Source: Rosa chinensis
Lineage: Eukaryota > Streptophyta > Magnoliopsida > Rosales > Rosaceae
Assembly (NCBI RefSeq): GCF_002994745.2
Contig: NC_037094.1
Coordinates: forward strand, 68,676,819-68,740,818
Length of the DNA: 64,000 nucleotides
Reading direction: 5' to 3'
The notes under the pieces are model-generated. The model saw nothing but the letters and a program-made list of their open reading frames with translations. It was not told where the DNA came from and did no database searches. Each line of letters opens with the position of its first letter. The first letter of the stretch is position 1. A program made the translations under genes and the position numbers. Below are positions 1-10,704 of the stretch, one piece after another.

Positions 1-1297
1 GTTCATTCTTCCATGCTGGCAGCACCTTATCATTTGATACACTAGTTAACTCATCAGTGAACCTGTTCCTTTCTTGTTCCCAAGTTGTCTGTGACTATTT
101 CAACAAGCATTTCAACTCTTCTTTTTCAGCATTCAATGTCTCAACTTCTCTTTCCAGTTCCAAGTTCTTGATCAATGTAGCCTTTCACGCCTTGTAGAGT
201 TGCTTGCAGCGGATAGCAGTTTCATCATCAGAGAAAGCCTCATCACTTTCTGAATCAGCCAAGAGAGATGATACAAAAACTACATTCTCCACTTCCTGAG
301 TTTCATCATCACTCCATGTTAAGAGCAGCGATTTGTTATTGCTATTACCATGCTTCCTATTTCCACAATAAGTGGAAATGTGACCATAGATACCACATTC
401 ATAGCACTTTGTTTTCCCAGAATGAGTTCCCTTGACGTTTCCTTTCCCACTCTTATCATTATAGTCACTACTGCTGCTACTACCATTTTAGAAGTTTTTC
501 CTGGGAGCATTAGGATTCCTAGAGGAGTTCTTGCTTTTGAGAAACTTCTTAAACTCCTTTTTTAAAAGAGCAAGATCTAGTGTTTATTCTTCCTCTTCTA
601 CCCCTTTCACAGCCTTGAATGCTACACCATTTGTTTTCTTCTCAGGTTTTAACCTCATCTCATAGGTTTTGAGATTTCTGATAAGCTCATCAAGTGGATA
701 GTCATCAATATCAAATGAATCCTCTATACTGGTGACTTTGGAATGGAATTTTTCAGGCAAGGCCCTGAGTATCTTCTTGACTATCTTATCTACTCCAACA
801 CCGACCAGTGATCTTGAGAATTCTCCCATCAAAGTCATCCACCGTTTCATCCTCCCCTATGGTCATAGTTTCAAACTCAAAGACCAATGCTTGTAGTTTT
901 TGTGCATGTACCTTTTCATTTCCTTCGTATGTAGTTTGTAGCATATCCCATGCTTGTTTGCAGTGTCACAATGACTAATCCTTAGTTTTTCACGTTCAGA
1001 GAGGGTTGTGAAGTTGTTATTCTTAGCTTTGAAATCTGCTTGCAGATCAATAACTTCCTCATCAGTCCAATCCTTTCTAGGTTCAGGAGTGGTAGTAGAG
1101 AAACTTTCACTTTTGGTTGGAACAATAGGTACCTTCTAGCCATTTTCAACAATGTTCCACACATGCTCATCTTGTGCATAGAAGTACGATTTCATGTATA
1201 TTTTCCATTCAGTGTACTTTCCACACCCTCCATCAAACCATGGAGGACTGTTGACAGAACCACCACCAGCTCTATCACTCGAGTGTTCCATTGTCAT
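1..1297 (-). pseudogene. Copia gag polyprotein, partial and frameshifted
   Basis: Reading leftward from an ATG at 1297, the frame encodes a Copia-type Gag N-terminus with the residues SPPWFDG and VWNIVENGW typical of the DUF4219/UBN2 Gag family. At 584-850 a UBN2-like helix segment (LRALPEKFHSKVTSIED) appears in another frame, so at least one frameshift lies between. At about 330-420 a CCHC-type knuckle (CGIYGHISTYC) follows, then an acidic stretch (WSDDETQ) and a probable coiled coil (LELEREVETLNAEKEELK) running off the left edge. Gag would package the element RNA in cytoplasmic particles. A long Gag with acidic and coiled-coil parts after the knuckle, together with a >1-kb LTR, recalls the Sirevirus branch, but that lineage call is inference. 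Protease and pol would lie left of the window. Confidence 0.75.
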
Positions 1298-1325
1298 AGC
1301 GACCTACTAGAAGATTCTAGAACCT

Positions 1326-1337
1326 ACTCTGATGCCA
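1326..1337 (-). other. Primer-binding site of left-edge Copia element
   Basis: On the minus strand this reads TGGCATCAGAGT, one or two changes from the common plant Copia primer site complementary to initiator methionine tRNA (TGGTATCAGAGC). It lies just inside the LTR end and just before the gag start at 1297, as expected. Confidence 0.6.
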
Positions 1338-1339
1338 AA

Positions 1340-2608
1340 TGAAAACACTTGATGGAACAAGGAAAATAATTAAAACAAATAACACAAGAATTTGCTAACG
1401 CAATGTAAACCTCACCATTGAGGAAACGTCACTGCGAGGCTGCTTATGTAGCTCACACAAAGAAGCAATTCACTATGAAATCAAGTCTTTACAAATCACA
1501 AGTCGTGGTATTCAACACTACCACTTTACAAGCAATATAGCTAACTTGTTTACAACTTGAACAACCTATTCTACACAAGAATAAACTACTCTGTTGTTGT
1601 AATCAAGACTTGAATGTCAGATCTTCTCTTTGAATCAAGGTCTCATTGATCTCAAGTATTATGCATACGATAAATGTAGTGAGACAGTAAAGCAAATGAC
1701 AATCAAAGAGAGTTTTTCATAAAACTGTTTGTGAAGACCATGCAACACATAAAGCACACTTCGATCTAAAAACTCTGACATTCTAAATGCAGTTTGGAAA
1801 CCTTTTATAGAGATGCAAGACTCCCCCTCAATCAAATCTCTTTTTATCACAGAATAAAATAAACAAGGGAAGGTTTTAAAACTAATTTCGATACGCAATC
1901 AATCCTTTCTAACTATATGCAATCACAATCTTTATCTAATATGAGTTTTTGAAAACAAATTAATGCAGATAAGATTTCCAAATCAACTCAAGTAATCACT
2001 CAATAATTTAGATCCACAATGCATGCAGATTTGTATGAAAATGCAATCTACCTTTATCTTTAGATCAGTGAGCTTGATTTTCGGTTTGTGATCCAATCCT
2101 TCAGTCTCCTTGGATCACCGGGAAAGTAGGAGAGAAATACTCTCCGAATCTCTTGTGAATCTCTAAACTCCTAATGTCCTTGGGAGACTATGTGTTGAAT
2201 GGAAATATTCCCAAAATACTTACATAACTTCATGAAAACAAATCCCCATATGGCCGTATCAAAACTGAAATGCAGCATGCCATGAAGACTTGCAAAAGCT
2301 TCACTAGAAGTTGGTGAAATATTCAGAAGGTTAAGAATTCAAAAATATCGCTTAGATGAGGCTTATACACACACAAAAGCTTCACATAGTCTGTCTGCTA
2401 GTCTACTGGCATCATCTTTCTACTTGTAGAGAGTGGCTTAGAACAAAACTTCCTTATACAGTTATACCCAGTACTGGGAAACACACACCTAAATAGGCAA
2501 TTCAAGGGCTAAAGTGAAGGAAGTATTGGCATGCTAGATGAGCGTGTTGCCTAGTCCAACTCATCTAAAGATCTATTTGAGATTGTATTTCGGAGACCTA
2601 AAAGCACA
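1340..2608 (-). repeat. 5' LTR of the left-edge Copia element
   Basis: The LTR edge at 1340 is placed where a TG dinucleotide abuts, after two bases, a sequence (1326-1337) that is the complement of an initiator-Met-tRNA-like primer site (TGGCATCAGAGTAGG on the minus strand). The other end is uncertain. A CA at 2607-2608 before an A/T-rich stretch is my best guess, giving about 1.27 kb. The partner LTR is outside the window, so neither the end nor the target duplication can be confirmed. Confidence 0.5.
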
Positions 2609-2719
2609 ATTAAAAATATTAACTAATTTAAAAACATTTTAAAATGTGTCAAGGAATATAAATACTTGAAAGAAGTTATGAGAAATGATGTCCAGTACAA
2701 AAACTGAATATGTTTTTAG

Positions 2720-2944
2720 TCAAATATAACAAAAAACAAGAGATAATTTTGACTGAATAACTCAGATATATTCATTCACCTTACAAGAAGGAATTATATA
2801 AAAATTACAATAGTGCCTAATAAGACAAGTACTACTCCTAAGGCAAGTAGTAAATCTAATAATACTACAGATATTACAGAATATTACAGATCACGGACTA
2901 TTAGAATATCTACATAAATAAGATAAGTATTACTCACGCCAACA
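2720..2944 (-). repeat. 3' LTR of the 225-bp-LTR Copia element
   Basis: On the minus strand it starts TGTTGGCGTGAG and ends TTATATTTGA. It matches 11928-12152 with scattered substitutions and equal length. The polypurine tract lies directly against it, overlapping the pol stop codon at 2952-2954. Confidence 0.9.
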
Positions 2945-2951
2945 CTCCCCC

Positions 2952-5614
2952 TCAAGTTGGCGCATACAGATCATGAATGCCCAACTTGTCAAGTGAGTCA
3001 TGAAATGCCTTACTCGATACTGCCTTTGTGAGAACATCAGCTAACTATTCTTCTGAGTGGACAAAAGGAAAAGAGATAAGCTTAGCATCGAGCTTCTCTT
3101 TAATGAAATGTCTGTCAACCTCAACATGCTTAGTTCTGTCATGTTGAAAAGGGTTGTGAGCAATATCCACCGCTACCTTATTATCACAATACAAATCCAT
3201 GGCTCGTTTGGGTTTAAATCCCAAATCACGAAGTAAATTTCTCAACTAAAGTAATTCACAAACTCCATGAGCCATACCTCTATACTCTGCTTCAGCACTT
3301 GACCTGGCCACAACCTTTTGTTTCTTACTTCTCCAAGTAACAAGATTACCACCTACAAAAGTGAAGTAACCAGAAATGCATTTTCTATCCGTAACACTAC
3401 CTGCCCAGTCTGCATCTGAATAACCACTAATATCCAAATGATTATGCTTTGAAAACATCAAGCCTTTTCCAGGTGTAGACTTTAAATACCTCAAAATACG
3501 GATCACAGCTTCCATATGAGTTTCACTTGGATTATGCATGAATTGACTCACAACACTAACTGCATATGCAATGTATGGCCGAGTATGTGAGAGATAGATT
3601 AATCTGCCAACTAACCTCTGATAGCGAGCCTTCTCTGTAGGAGTTTGATTATGGTACTCAGCCAGTTTATGATTCTGCTCAATAGGAGTATTAGCAGGTC
3701 TACACCCTAGCATTCCTATCTCTGTCAACAAATCAAGCACATATTTTCTCTGGCACAAGAAAACTCCTAAACTCCCCTTGGTGACCTCAATCCCCAAAAA
3801 ATATTTAAGAGAACCAAGATCTTTCATCTCAAACTCTGATGCAAGTAGATCTTTCAATCTTTCAACCTGCTTTGAATTATCACCAGTAATTATCATATCA
3901 TCAACATAAATAATCAAGGCAGTTAATTTACCTTCACAGCGTTTCAGAAACAATGTATGGTTAGAGTTGCTCTGCTTGTACCCAAAACGACGCATAGCTT
4001 AAGAGAATCTTCCAAACCAAGCTCGTGGTGATTGTTTGAGTCTAAACAAGGACTCATTTAACTTACACACAAATCTACCTCCTGTGATTGCCTCATATCC
4101 TGGTGGTAGATCCATATAGACTTCTTCAGATAGCTCTCCATGTAAAAAGGCATTCTTCACATCAAACTGTTGCAAGGGCCAATCTAGATTAGCTACTAGA
4201 GACATCAACACTCGAACATTATTAATCTTTGCTACTGGAGCAAAGGTCTCCTCATAATTCACGCCATATGTTTGAGTATATCCCTTTGCAACAAGTCTTT
4301 CTTTATTCCTGTTAACCATCTGCATTGTGTTTGATAGTGTACACCCATCTACATCCAACAACTCTCTTTCCTTGTGGAGGTGGCACCAACTCCCAAGTAT
4401 TATTCTTCTCTAATGCCTCCATCTCTTCACTCATCGCTTAAGACCATTTGGGATCCTTGAGAGCATCCTGCACTTTACTGGGAACACATACAGAGGATAT
4501 TTGATTCACAAAAGAAGCATGGGATTTGGATAACTGGTGGGTGGATACAAAGTTAGCTATGGCATACTTAGACTTAACATCTAAACTTGGTTCATATCGA
4601 CAAGGTAGTTTACCACGGGTGGACCTAGGAGGCAAAACATACACACTATCGCCAATATCAGAGTTAGAAGAAACACCACCAACCTAAAGATTGGGACGCT
4701 CCTCAGGGATTGGCTGACAAGGGTTATTTGTATCTAAGAAGGTAGATGATTCGGCAATTGTCTTTTTTGTTTCGGAACTCGCAATGCTCTGTTCAGCAAT
4801 TGCATGGTGAAGGGTAGACGATTCAGCAATTGCCTTTTCTGTTTCGGAACTCGCAATGCTCTGTTCGGCAGTTGCATGGTGAAGGGTAGACGATTTAGCA
4901 ATTGCATTTTCTGTTTCGGAACTCGCAATGCTCTGATTAGCAATTACCTTTTTTGTTTCTGTAGGAGTGTTGTTGGCTTCAATGGGCATAATTTTAATCC
5001 CATAAGACTTCTCTTCCAAAAAAGTGTGTTTCTCCCCCTGAAGTGAAGAATTGATGGGAGAAAAATAACATGCATCCTCATAAAAGGTGACAAAAACTTT
5101 CTGTGTAGGAGGATGAAAACACTTGTAGCCCTTCTGATGAACACCATAGCCCACAAAAATACACTTTAATGCCCTGACATCGAGTTTGGACCGTTGATTC
5201 TTAGGAACATGGACGAACACAACACACCCAAAGACACGAGCAGGGAGATTAGAAAACAAACGGACAAACACATGATTTGAAAGGGCAGCATAAGTTGACC
5301 ATTGAAAATAGAGGAAGGTAGCCTATTGATGAGATGACAAGCAGTGAGAATAGCATCTCCCTAAAGATACTTATGCATATGAGCACTAAATACAAGAGAC
5401 TGGGCTATGTCAAGAACATGACGATTCTTTCTTTCTGACAACCCATTGTTCAGGGGTTTGAGGGCAAGTAGTTTGATGAATAATCCCATGAGAATGAAAG
5501 AATTGGTGAAACTAAGAATTTACAAACTCCCCCCCATTATCAGAACGAAAGACTTTAATATTGGCTCCAAATTGATTTTGAACAAGAGCAAAAAATTCTT
5601 GGAAAGCAGAGAAG
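2952..5614 (-). pseudogene. Copia pol 3' part: integrase end, reverse transcriptase, RNase H
   Basis: Read leftward from the nested insert: remnants of the integrase core at 5614-5280 with stops; the integrase C-terminal part at 5271-5000 (ARVFGCVVFVHV, CIFVGY); a linker with 69-bp repeats; then RT at 4361-3999 (FDVKNAFLHGELSEEVYMD) and 3995-3246 (YVDDMIITGD active-site box near 3890-3915), and RNase H at the end of that block and 3245-2952 (DLYCDNKVAV, HVEVDRHFIKEKL). In-frame stops at about 3996 and 3243 and several in the integrase core show it is inactive. In the family these enzymes copy RNA to cDNA and insert it into the genome. Confidence 0.88.
4734..4943 (-). repeat. 69-bp tandem repeat, about three copies, inside Copia pol
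   Basis: Nearly identical 69-bp units, a multiple of three, encode a 23-residue repeat (SIASSETEKAIAESSTLHH) in the linker between integrase and reverse transcriptase. The frame stays open through the array. The repeat is Ser/Glu/Ala-rich and probably disordered. Confidence 0.85.
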
Positions 5615-5619
5615 ACTTC

Positions 5620-6090
5620 TGTAGATACCTCTACTAGTGACACTAGTTTGCTATCTCACCAAGCATAAGTAACACCCTCTTTGGGACACCCACAAGCCAT
5701 GGTAAGGCCCAACCGAGACATGCATCTTGTAGCCGGTATCCGGAAGTCGCAAATCCGTCGCCGGGAAGCTACCTTCCCGGCCTTGCCAAGTTACCTCCAC
5801 AATATGCTTTTCTAGAATAGAATAGTAACTTTGAGTCCCACATCTAAGAAAATGTAAATGAGGGAGCCTCCTTCCCCTATAAAAGGAGACTCCTTCCCAC
5901 TTACTCCACATCCCATTACATCTCTTGTAATCTTGTTAGGCCGCAAGGCTCAACACACTAGTGTAACATTCAAGTGGACGTAGTTTCCCGCTAAGGCGGG
6001 AGACGAACCACTATACATCTCGTGTCACTCTCTCTCTCTCTCTCTCTCTCTAAAGCTAACTAGAGATCCCCACGGATCCAAACGTTAACA
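5620..6090 (+). repeat. 5' LTR of the nested non-autonomous element
   Basis: Begins TGTAGATACC and ends CGTTAACA. A TATA box (CTATAAAAGG, near 5877-5886) lies in the middle, followed by a CT microsatellite near 6030-6050. It lacks about 20 bp present in the other LTR (after CTTGTAGCC). Confidence 0.93.
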
Positions 6091-6109
6091 TTGGCGCCGT
6101 CTGTGGGAA
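6091..6109 (+). other. Primer-binding site of the nested element
   Basis: Reads TTGGCGCCGTCTGTGGGAA directly after the LTR. The same 19 bases occur at 29434-29452 in Tat element B, and with one change at 17137-17155 in element A. The primer tRNA was not identified. Confidence 0.85.
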
Positions 6110-8100
6110 GCCAACACAAGGGCTTCGTCACACTTACCATTGAGTTAAGACATCTCAACATATCCTTAGAGGTAACTTGTGCCATCAGCCAAGTCAACGC
6201 CAAACAAGTCTGGTCAACGACTAACAAGGCTGGCCAACTCTGGTCAACGCCAGCTCAAAGTGGTCAACGCCCACTCAAAAAAAAAAAAAAATCTTGGGTG
6301 CAAAATCTTCTCTGGACACCCAGAGATCCGCTTAGGACACCCTCCTTCGTTGCAGCAGCAACTCTCTCAGGACCCACTAGAGCTCAGCGGCCAGCCAAGC
6401 ATCCTCCGCCAGCAAGCTTCACCGCCGGGTGGCTTCTGCTGGGCTTCACCGCTGGGTAGCTTCCTCTGAGCTCAAGGCTCCGCTAAACTCCAAGTATCCG
6501 CTGAGATTAAAGCCCCCGCTGAACTCCAGCTCTCCACCGATCTCTGAGTCTCCGTCGAGCTCTGTGTCTCTACGTTCCTTTCTTAGTTACACACAGCCTG
6601 CATCTTCGTTGCCTCTAGCTGCCATGACTTACCGTTGAGGTCATCACCTGCAAGCACCGCTGAACATAGCGCCTCCAAGCTTCATAGCTTAACTCGTTAC
6701 TCCATCACGAGTCTACTGCTTGCAGGCTTTACCGCTGAGCACCAAAAGGCTCCGCCAAGAATCATCTCCTCAGCTAGCAAGGCTAACCCAGCGGCCATCT
6801 CCCGCTAGACTTCAGCGACCCAACTCCGCTGACAACACCCAGCGGTAATCCAGCAGCATCAACACACCGCCAGCGGCGGCAAGGCCATCGGTCAACCATC
6901 AGCGGCAACTGCTAACCATTCCCCGCTGGACACCATCAGCGGCAAATCCCTTCCGCTAAGTACCATCAGCGGTGAATTCCTCCGCCAAGTCTTCACTAGG
7001 CATCAAGGCTCCGCTCCGCTGCCCAACCCCCGCCAGTAAAATACCGACCCGAGCTCCTTCCGCTAGCCACCTCCACTGGACAAAGGCTCCGCCGGCCAGG
7101 AACTCTGCTACCCAAGAGCTCCGCTCCCCTGGATAAGGGCTCCGTCAGCCAAAAGTTCAGCAATCCAGGCTCCGCTGATGTCCCAAAGCTCCATCATCAC
7201 CGCTCTCCGCCAAGCAACCACCGCTGGCCACCATAGCTAGCCAAAGCTCTCCGCTCACCTCCATGGCACGCTGATCCGCTGGCAAGCATAATCAACGCCA
7301 ACCATCTCGGTGACCCACCCTCCCGGTGACTCGTTTCCCAGCAGCTACCCAATCTCTGGGGGACCTCCCAAAAAATCATCTTCTCCCGCCAACACCAATG
7401 TCGCATAGCCTGACCTGCAACGCGGTGCTGCTGCAGAAAAGCTAAGTCCTTGATCCTAAATTATACATATATGCCCATGCATTAGGGACTCGGTCTGGCA
7501 TGCATACATGTCTCCGGTCAGTTACGTAGCATATACATACATGTGCCTACATGCGCCTATGTGATGGCCTGATAGGACCCATGCATGCAGTCCTACTTGA
7601 ATAGCATAATTGGAATGTCCCTATGCCTACATAGCATATACATACATATACCTATGTCCAGGCTCTATCAGAAACAGGAGGCATAATCACCGATCACCTC
7701 CAAAATTAACGAAGTCATCATCATTCTACTAGGATGCTTCGCCAAAGCAAGGGAGCTCCATGCTTGGACAACTCCAACATGATTTGGGTACATATATCGA
7801 TTCCAACTCCAACTCGCTCCAAATCGGCATAAGATAAGTCACTATATCTTATTTCTTCCGCTCTTGCAATTAGAGCTATTGCCATGTCTATACATGTCTC
7901 AATGATCCTTTGCCATATCTACAAAAATACAAAATGTTATTAGCATCCACATTACAAGTACATGCTATACACATATGCCATGCTTCTATTTTAATTGCAA
8001 CTCAATTAAATAAATATGGGTCACTCAAACAAAATTTTTTTTACTTGCTCTATTTGTTTGTCATGTTTCATACAAGTACAAACTTTACGAGTCTATGGTC
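6110..8100 (+). other. Non-coding interior of nested element, CCGCT/AGCGG-rich
   Basis: From about 6440 to 7430 the sequence is dense in degenerate short motifs of the type CCGCTGA, CAGCGG and GCTCCGC, without a regular period that I could fix. Stretches of up to ~120 codons are open in several frames at once, which reflects composition rather than genes. From 7440 to 8100 it is A/T-richer, with repeated ATACATAC-type words. No protein family was recognised. Confidence 0.6.
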
Positions 8101-8103
8101 ACC

Positions 8104-8404
8104 GCCAAGCGGTAAGGCAGCGACTCATAATGACAATGACCGCTACGCGGCATTGCAGTCAAGTTTCTCCTATGAGAAATAGTAAAGGGACTAGTTAACA
8201 CAGCCCACGGCAGCCATTGATCCGGCAGTTAACCCCGACGCTTGGGTACCAAAGATTGGGCTCGCTACCGAACACCCTCTGCTCCGTGCAGCTCCCCCTC
8301 AACAAACAATTTACCGACCATCCGGAGGTCCGTCGTGGCTGGGGAGTGGAGGACTCCCTGGCGGGCCTAGCAGGGGCCCACCCGAAAGGGCAAAAGCGTT
8401 CGCT
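8104..8404 (+). other. 3' module shared with Tat elements A and B
   Basis: The 154 bases at 8251-8404 are highly similar to 27577-27730 (element A) and 39551-39705 (element B). The match continues more weakly upstream through a GACCGC...GCAGTC segment and a short hairpin (stem TTTCTC 8164-8169 with GAGAAA 8174-8179). An open frame crosses it here (8217-8450) but is not conserved in A or B, so a non-coding role, such as a packaging, dimerisation or replication signal, is more likely. That role is inference. Confidence 0.8.
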
Positions 8405-8598
8405 CCAACCAATTCTAGATGGACGACGCACTCGCACTAATTATGCTTGATATACGGCACAAGGCTACGCTTTGGTATCAACCCGCGAGCACACCCTCCT
8501 TGACTGGGGACTTCGGGGACTTGTACATACAGCACAGCATAATTAGCAACGGTCACGCTCATGCCTCAGGGCATCACCTTCGAGCTGCCCGTTAAAGC

Positions 8599-8760
8599 CT
8601 CAGCGGCATCCACGAGCTCTCACGCTCTCGCCGCAGCGGTACCACCAAGACGTCATGCTCTCGGCTCAGCGGCATCCTCGAGGTCTCACGCTCTCGCCGC
8701 AGCGGTACCGCCGAGACGTCATGCTCTCGGCTCAGCGGCATCCTTGAGCTCTCGCTCTCG
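8599..8760 (+). repeat. 66-bp tandem repeat, about 2.5 copies
   Basis: Units start at 8599, 8665 and 8731 with CTCAGCGGCATCC and differ at only a few sites. This is the first of three repeat types in the 3' part of the nested element. Confidence 0.85.
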
Positions 8761-8809
8761 TACCTCAGCGACACCGCCGACTTTCGCCCTCGTGCATTGC
8801 CGGCACCGC

Positions 8810-9660
8810 CTAGCTTCCGCTCACACCTTCGCGCCACCCTTGAGCTTCCGCTCACGAGCTTTCCGCTCGCGAGCTTACCCCTCATGCCTTCGTGGCACCC
8901 TTGAGCTTCCGCTCACGAGCTTACCGCTCATGCCTTCGTGGCACCCTTGAGCTTCCGCTCACGAGCTTTCCGCTCGTGAGCTTACCGCTCACGCCTTCGT
9001 GGCACCCTTGAGCTTCCGCTCACGAGCTTTCCGCTTGCGAGCTTACCGCTCACGCCTTCGCAGCACCCTTGAGCTTCCGCTCACGCCTTCGCGGCACCCC
9101 TGAACTTTCCACTCGCGAGCTTACCGCTCATGCCTTCGCGGCACCCTTGAGCTTCCGCTCACGAGCTTACCGCTCATGCCTTTGTGGCACCCTTGAGCTT
9201 ATCGCTCACGCCTTCGCGGCACCCTTGAGCTTCCGCTCACGAGCTTACCGCTCACGCCTTCGCGGCACCCTTCCGCTCATGAGCTTACCGCTCACGCCTT
9301 CGCGGCACCCTTGAGCTTCCCGCTCATGCCTTCCTGGCAACCCCCGAGCTTCCGCTCATGCCTTCCCGGCACCCCCGAGCTTCCCACTCATGCCTTCCCG
9401 GCAACCCACGAGCTCCCGCTCATGCCTTCCCGGCAACCCCCGAGCTTCCCGCTCATGCCTTCCCGGCACCCCCGAGCTTCCTCTCATGCCTTCCCGGCAC
9501 CCCCGCGCTTCCCGCTCATGCCTTCCCGGCAACCCACGAGCTTCCGCTCATGCCTTCCCGGCAACCCCCGAGCTTCGACTCATGCCTTCCCGGCACCCTC
9601 GAGCTTCCCGCTCATGCCTTCCCAGCACCCCCGAGCTTCCCGCTTATGCCTGCCCGGCAA
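8810..9660 (+). repeat. Tandem array, two linked repeat types (variable ~44-60 bp, then ~31 bp)
   Basis: From 8810 to about 9310 units built of GAGCTTCCGCTCACGAG, CTTACCGCTCA and CGCCTTCGCGGCACCCTT alternate with variable spacing. From about 9311 to 9660 a simpler ~31-bp unit (GAGCTTCCCGCTCATGCC plus TTCCCGGCAACCCCC) repeats about eleven times. The second type looks derived from the first. Long open frames in all three plus-strand frames here are side effects of the repeats. Confidence 0.9.
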
Positions 9661-9669
9661 TCCTCGACC

Positions 9670-10217
9670 TTTACACATGTCTACTCGACACACCACACGT
9701 TAATGGAACATTGAATTCTTCTATTTGTCGCCTGTGACAATTGAATTCTTTTTGCGTTCCATTAATACGTGCGACAACCAAACAAACACAAGCGTTCACG
9801 CATTCATCATTCACGAATTACAAACGCTTACCTCCGCAGCGCTCATGCAACTTACATTTATCATAGGCAATCCATATGCTCATACGACCATATGCGTTCT
9901 CGAGTTTGTACGTCATAAGCGATCGTACTCGGCGCCATTCGAGTGTATACATCAACATGTATCACACACCCCGTACGTTCATATATGCCAACGCATATAA
10001 GTGCAACTCACATTTGTTGCCCAATGCAACGATCATCCTACATATGCCTTTTTTTCTTTTTTTTTTGTCTTTGTTTTGCAGGTTAACGAGTCGCTTCTTG
10101 CTTACGGAGTTCGGGGACTTGTAGGGGCTCCGTGCCGCCCGGTTACTTATGCTTGATGACTTCATGATTATTATTCCCCAACCAAGAAGCTCCTCTTACT
10201 TGGGGACTTCGGGGACT
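9670..10217 (+). other. Unique 3' interior and polypurine tract of nested element
   Basis: Contains a small inverted repeat near 9700-9765 (TTAATGGAACATTGAATTC against GAATTCTTTTTGCGTTCCATTAA), then unremarkable sequence. It ends in the polypurine tract TGGGGACTTCGGGGACT (10201-10217), which closely resembles those of Tat A and B. No gene seen. Confidence 0.65.
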
Positions 10218-10704
10218 TGTAGATACCTCTACTAGTGACACTAGTTTGCTATCTCACCAAGCATAAGTAACACCCTCTTTGGGACAACCACAAGCCATGG
10301 TAAGGCCCAACCGAGACATGCATCTTGTAGCCCTATGTTCAAGCTACGCTACGGTATCCGGAAGTCGCAAATTCGTCGCCGGGATGCCACCTTCCCGGCC
10401 TTGCCAAGTTACCTCCACAATATGCTTTTCTAGAATAGAATAGTAACTTTGAGTCCCACATCTAAGAAAATGTAAATGAGGGAGCCTCCTTCCCCTATAA
10501 AAGGAGACTCCTTCCCACTTACTCCACATCCCATTACATCTCTTGTAATCTTGTTAGGCCACAAGGCTCAACACACTAGTGTAACATTCAAGTGGACGTA
10601 GTTTCCCGCTAAGGCGGGAGACGAACCACTATACATCTCGTGTCACTCTCTCTCTCTCTCTCTCTAAAGCTAACTAGAGATCCCCACGGATCCAAACGTT
10701 AACA
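10218..10704 (+). repeat. 3' LTR of the nested non-autonomous element
   Basis: Matches 5620-6090 with a few substitutions, an additional ~20-bp segment near 10331-10351 and a shorter CT run. The duplication ACTTC follows directly. Confidence 0.93.

Larger units (their letters stand above)
5620..10704 (+). mobile_element. Non-autonomous LTR retrotransposon (LARD-like) nested in the Copia
   Basis: LTRs of 471 bp (5620-6090) and 487 bp (10218-10704) flank a 4.1-kb internal region. The 5-bp duplication ACTTC is perfect (5615-5619, 10705-10709). The primer site (6091-6109) and polypurine tract (10201-10217) are intact. No gag, protease, RT or integrase is visible in any frame. Instead the interior has a CCGCT/AGCGG-rich stretch, a block shared with the Tat elements A and B, and a long tandem-repeat region. 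LTR differences are few (about five substitutions, one ~20-bp gap and CT-repeat length), so insertion is young relative to its Copia host. Movement in trans by Tat-family proteins is inferred. Confidence 0.92.

Noticed and set aside
8561..9737. Several long plus-strand ORFs (81-130 codons) in the nested element
   Set aside because: All three frames are open across tandem repeats; codon content follows the repeat unit and there is no conserved domain.
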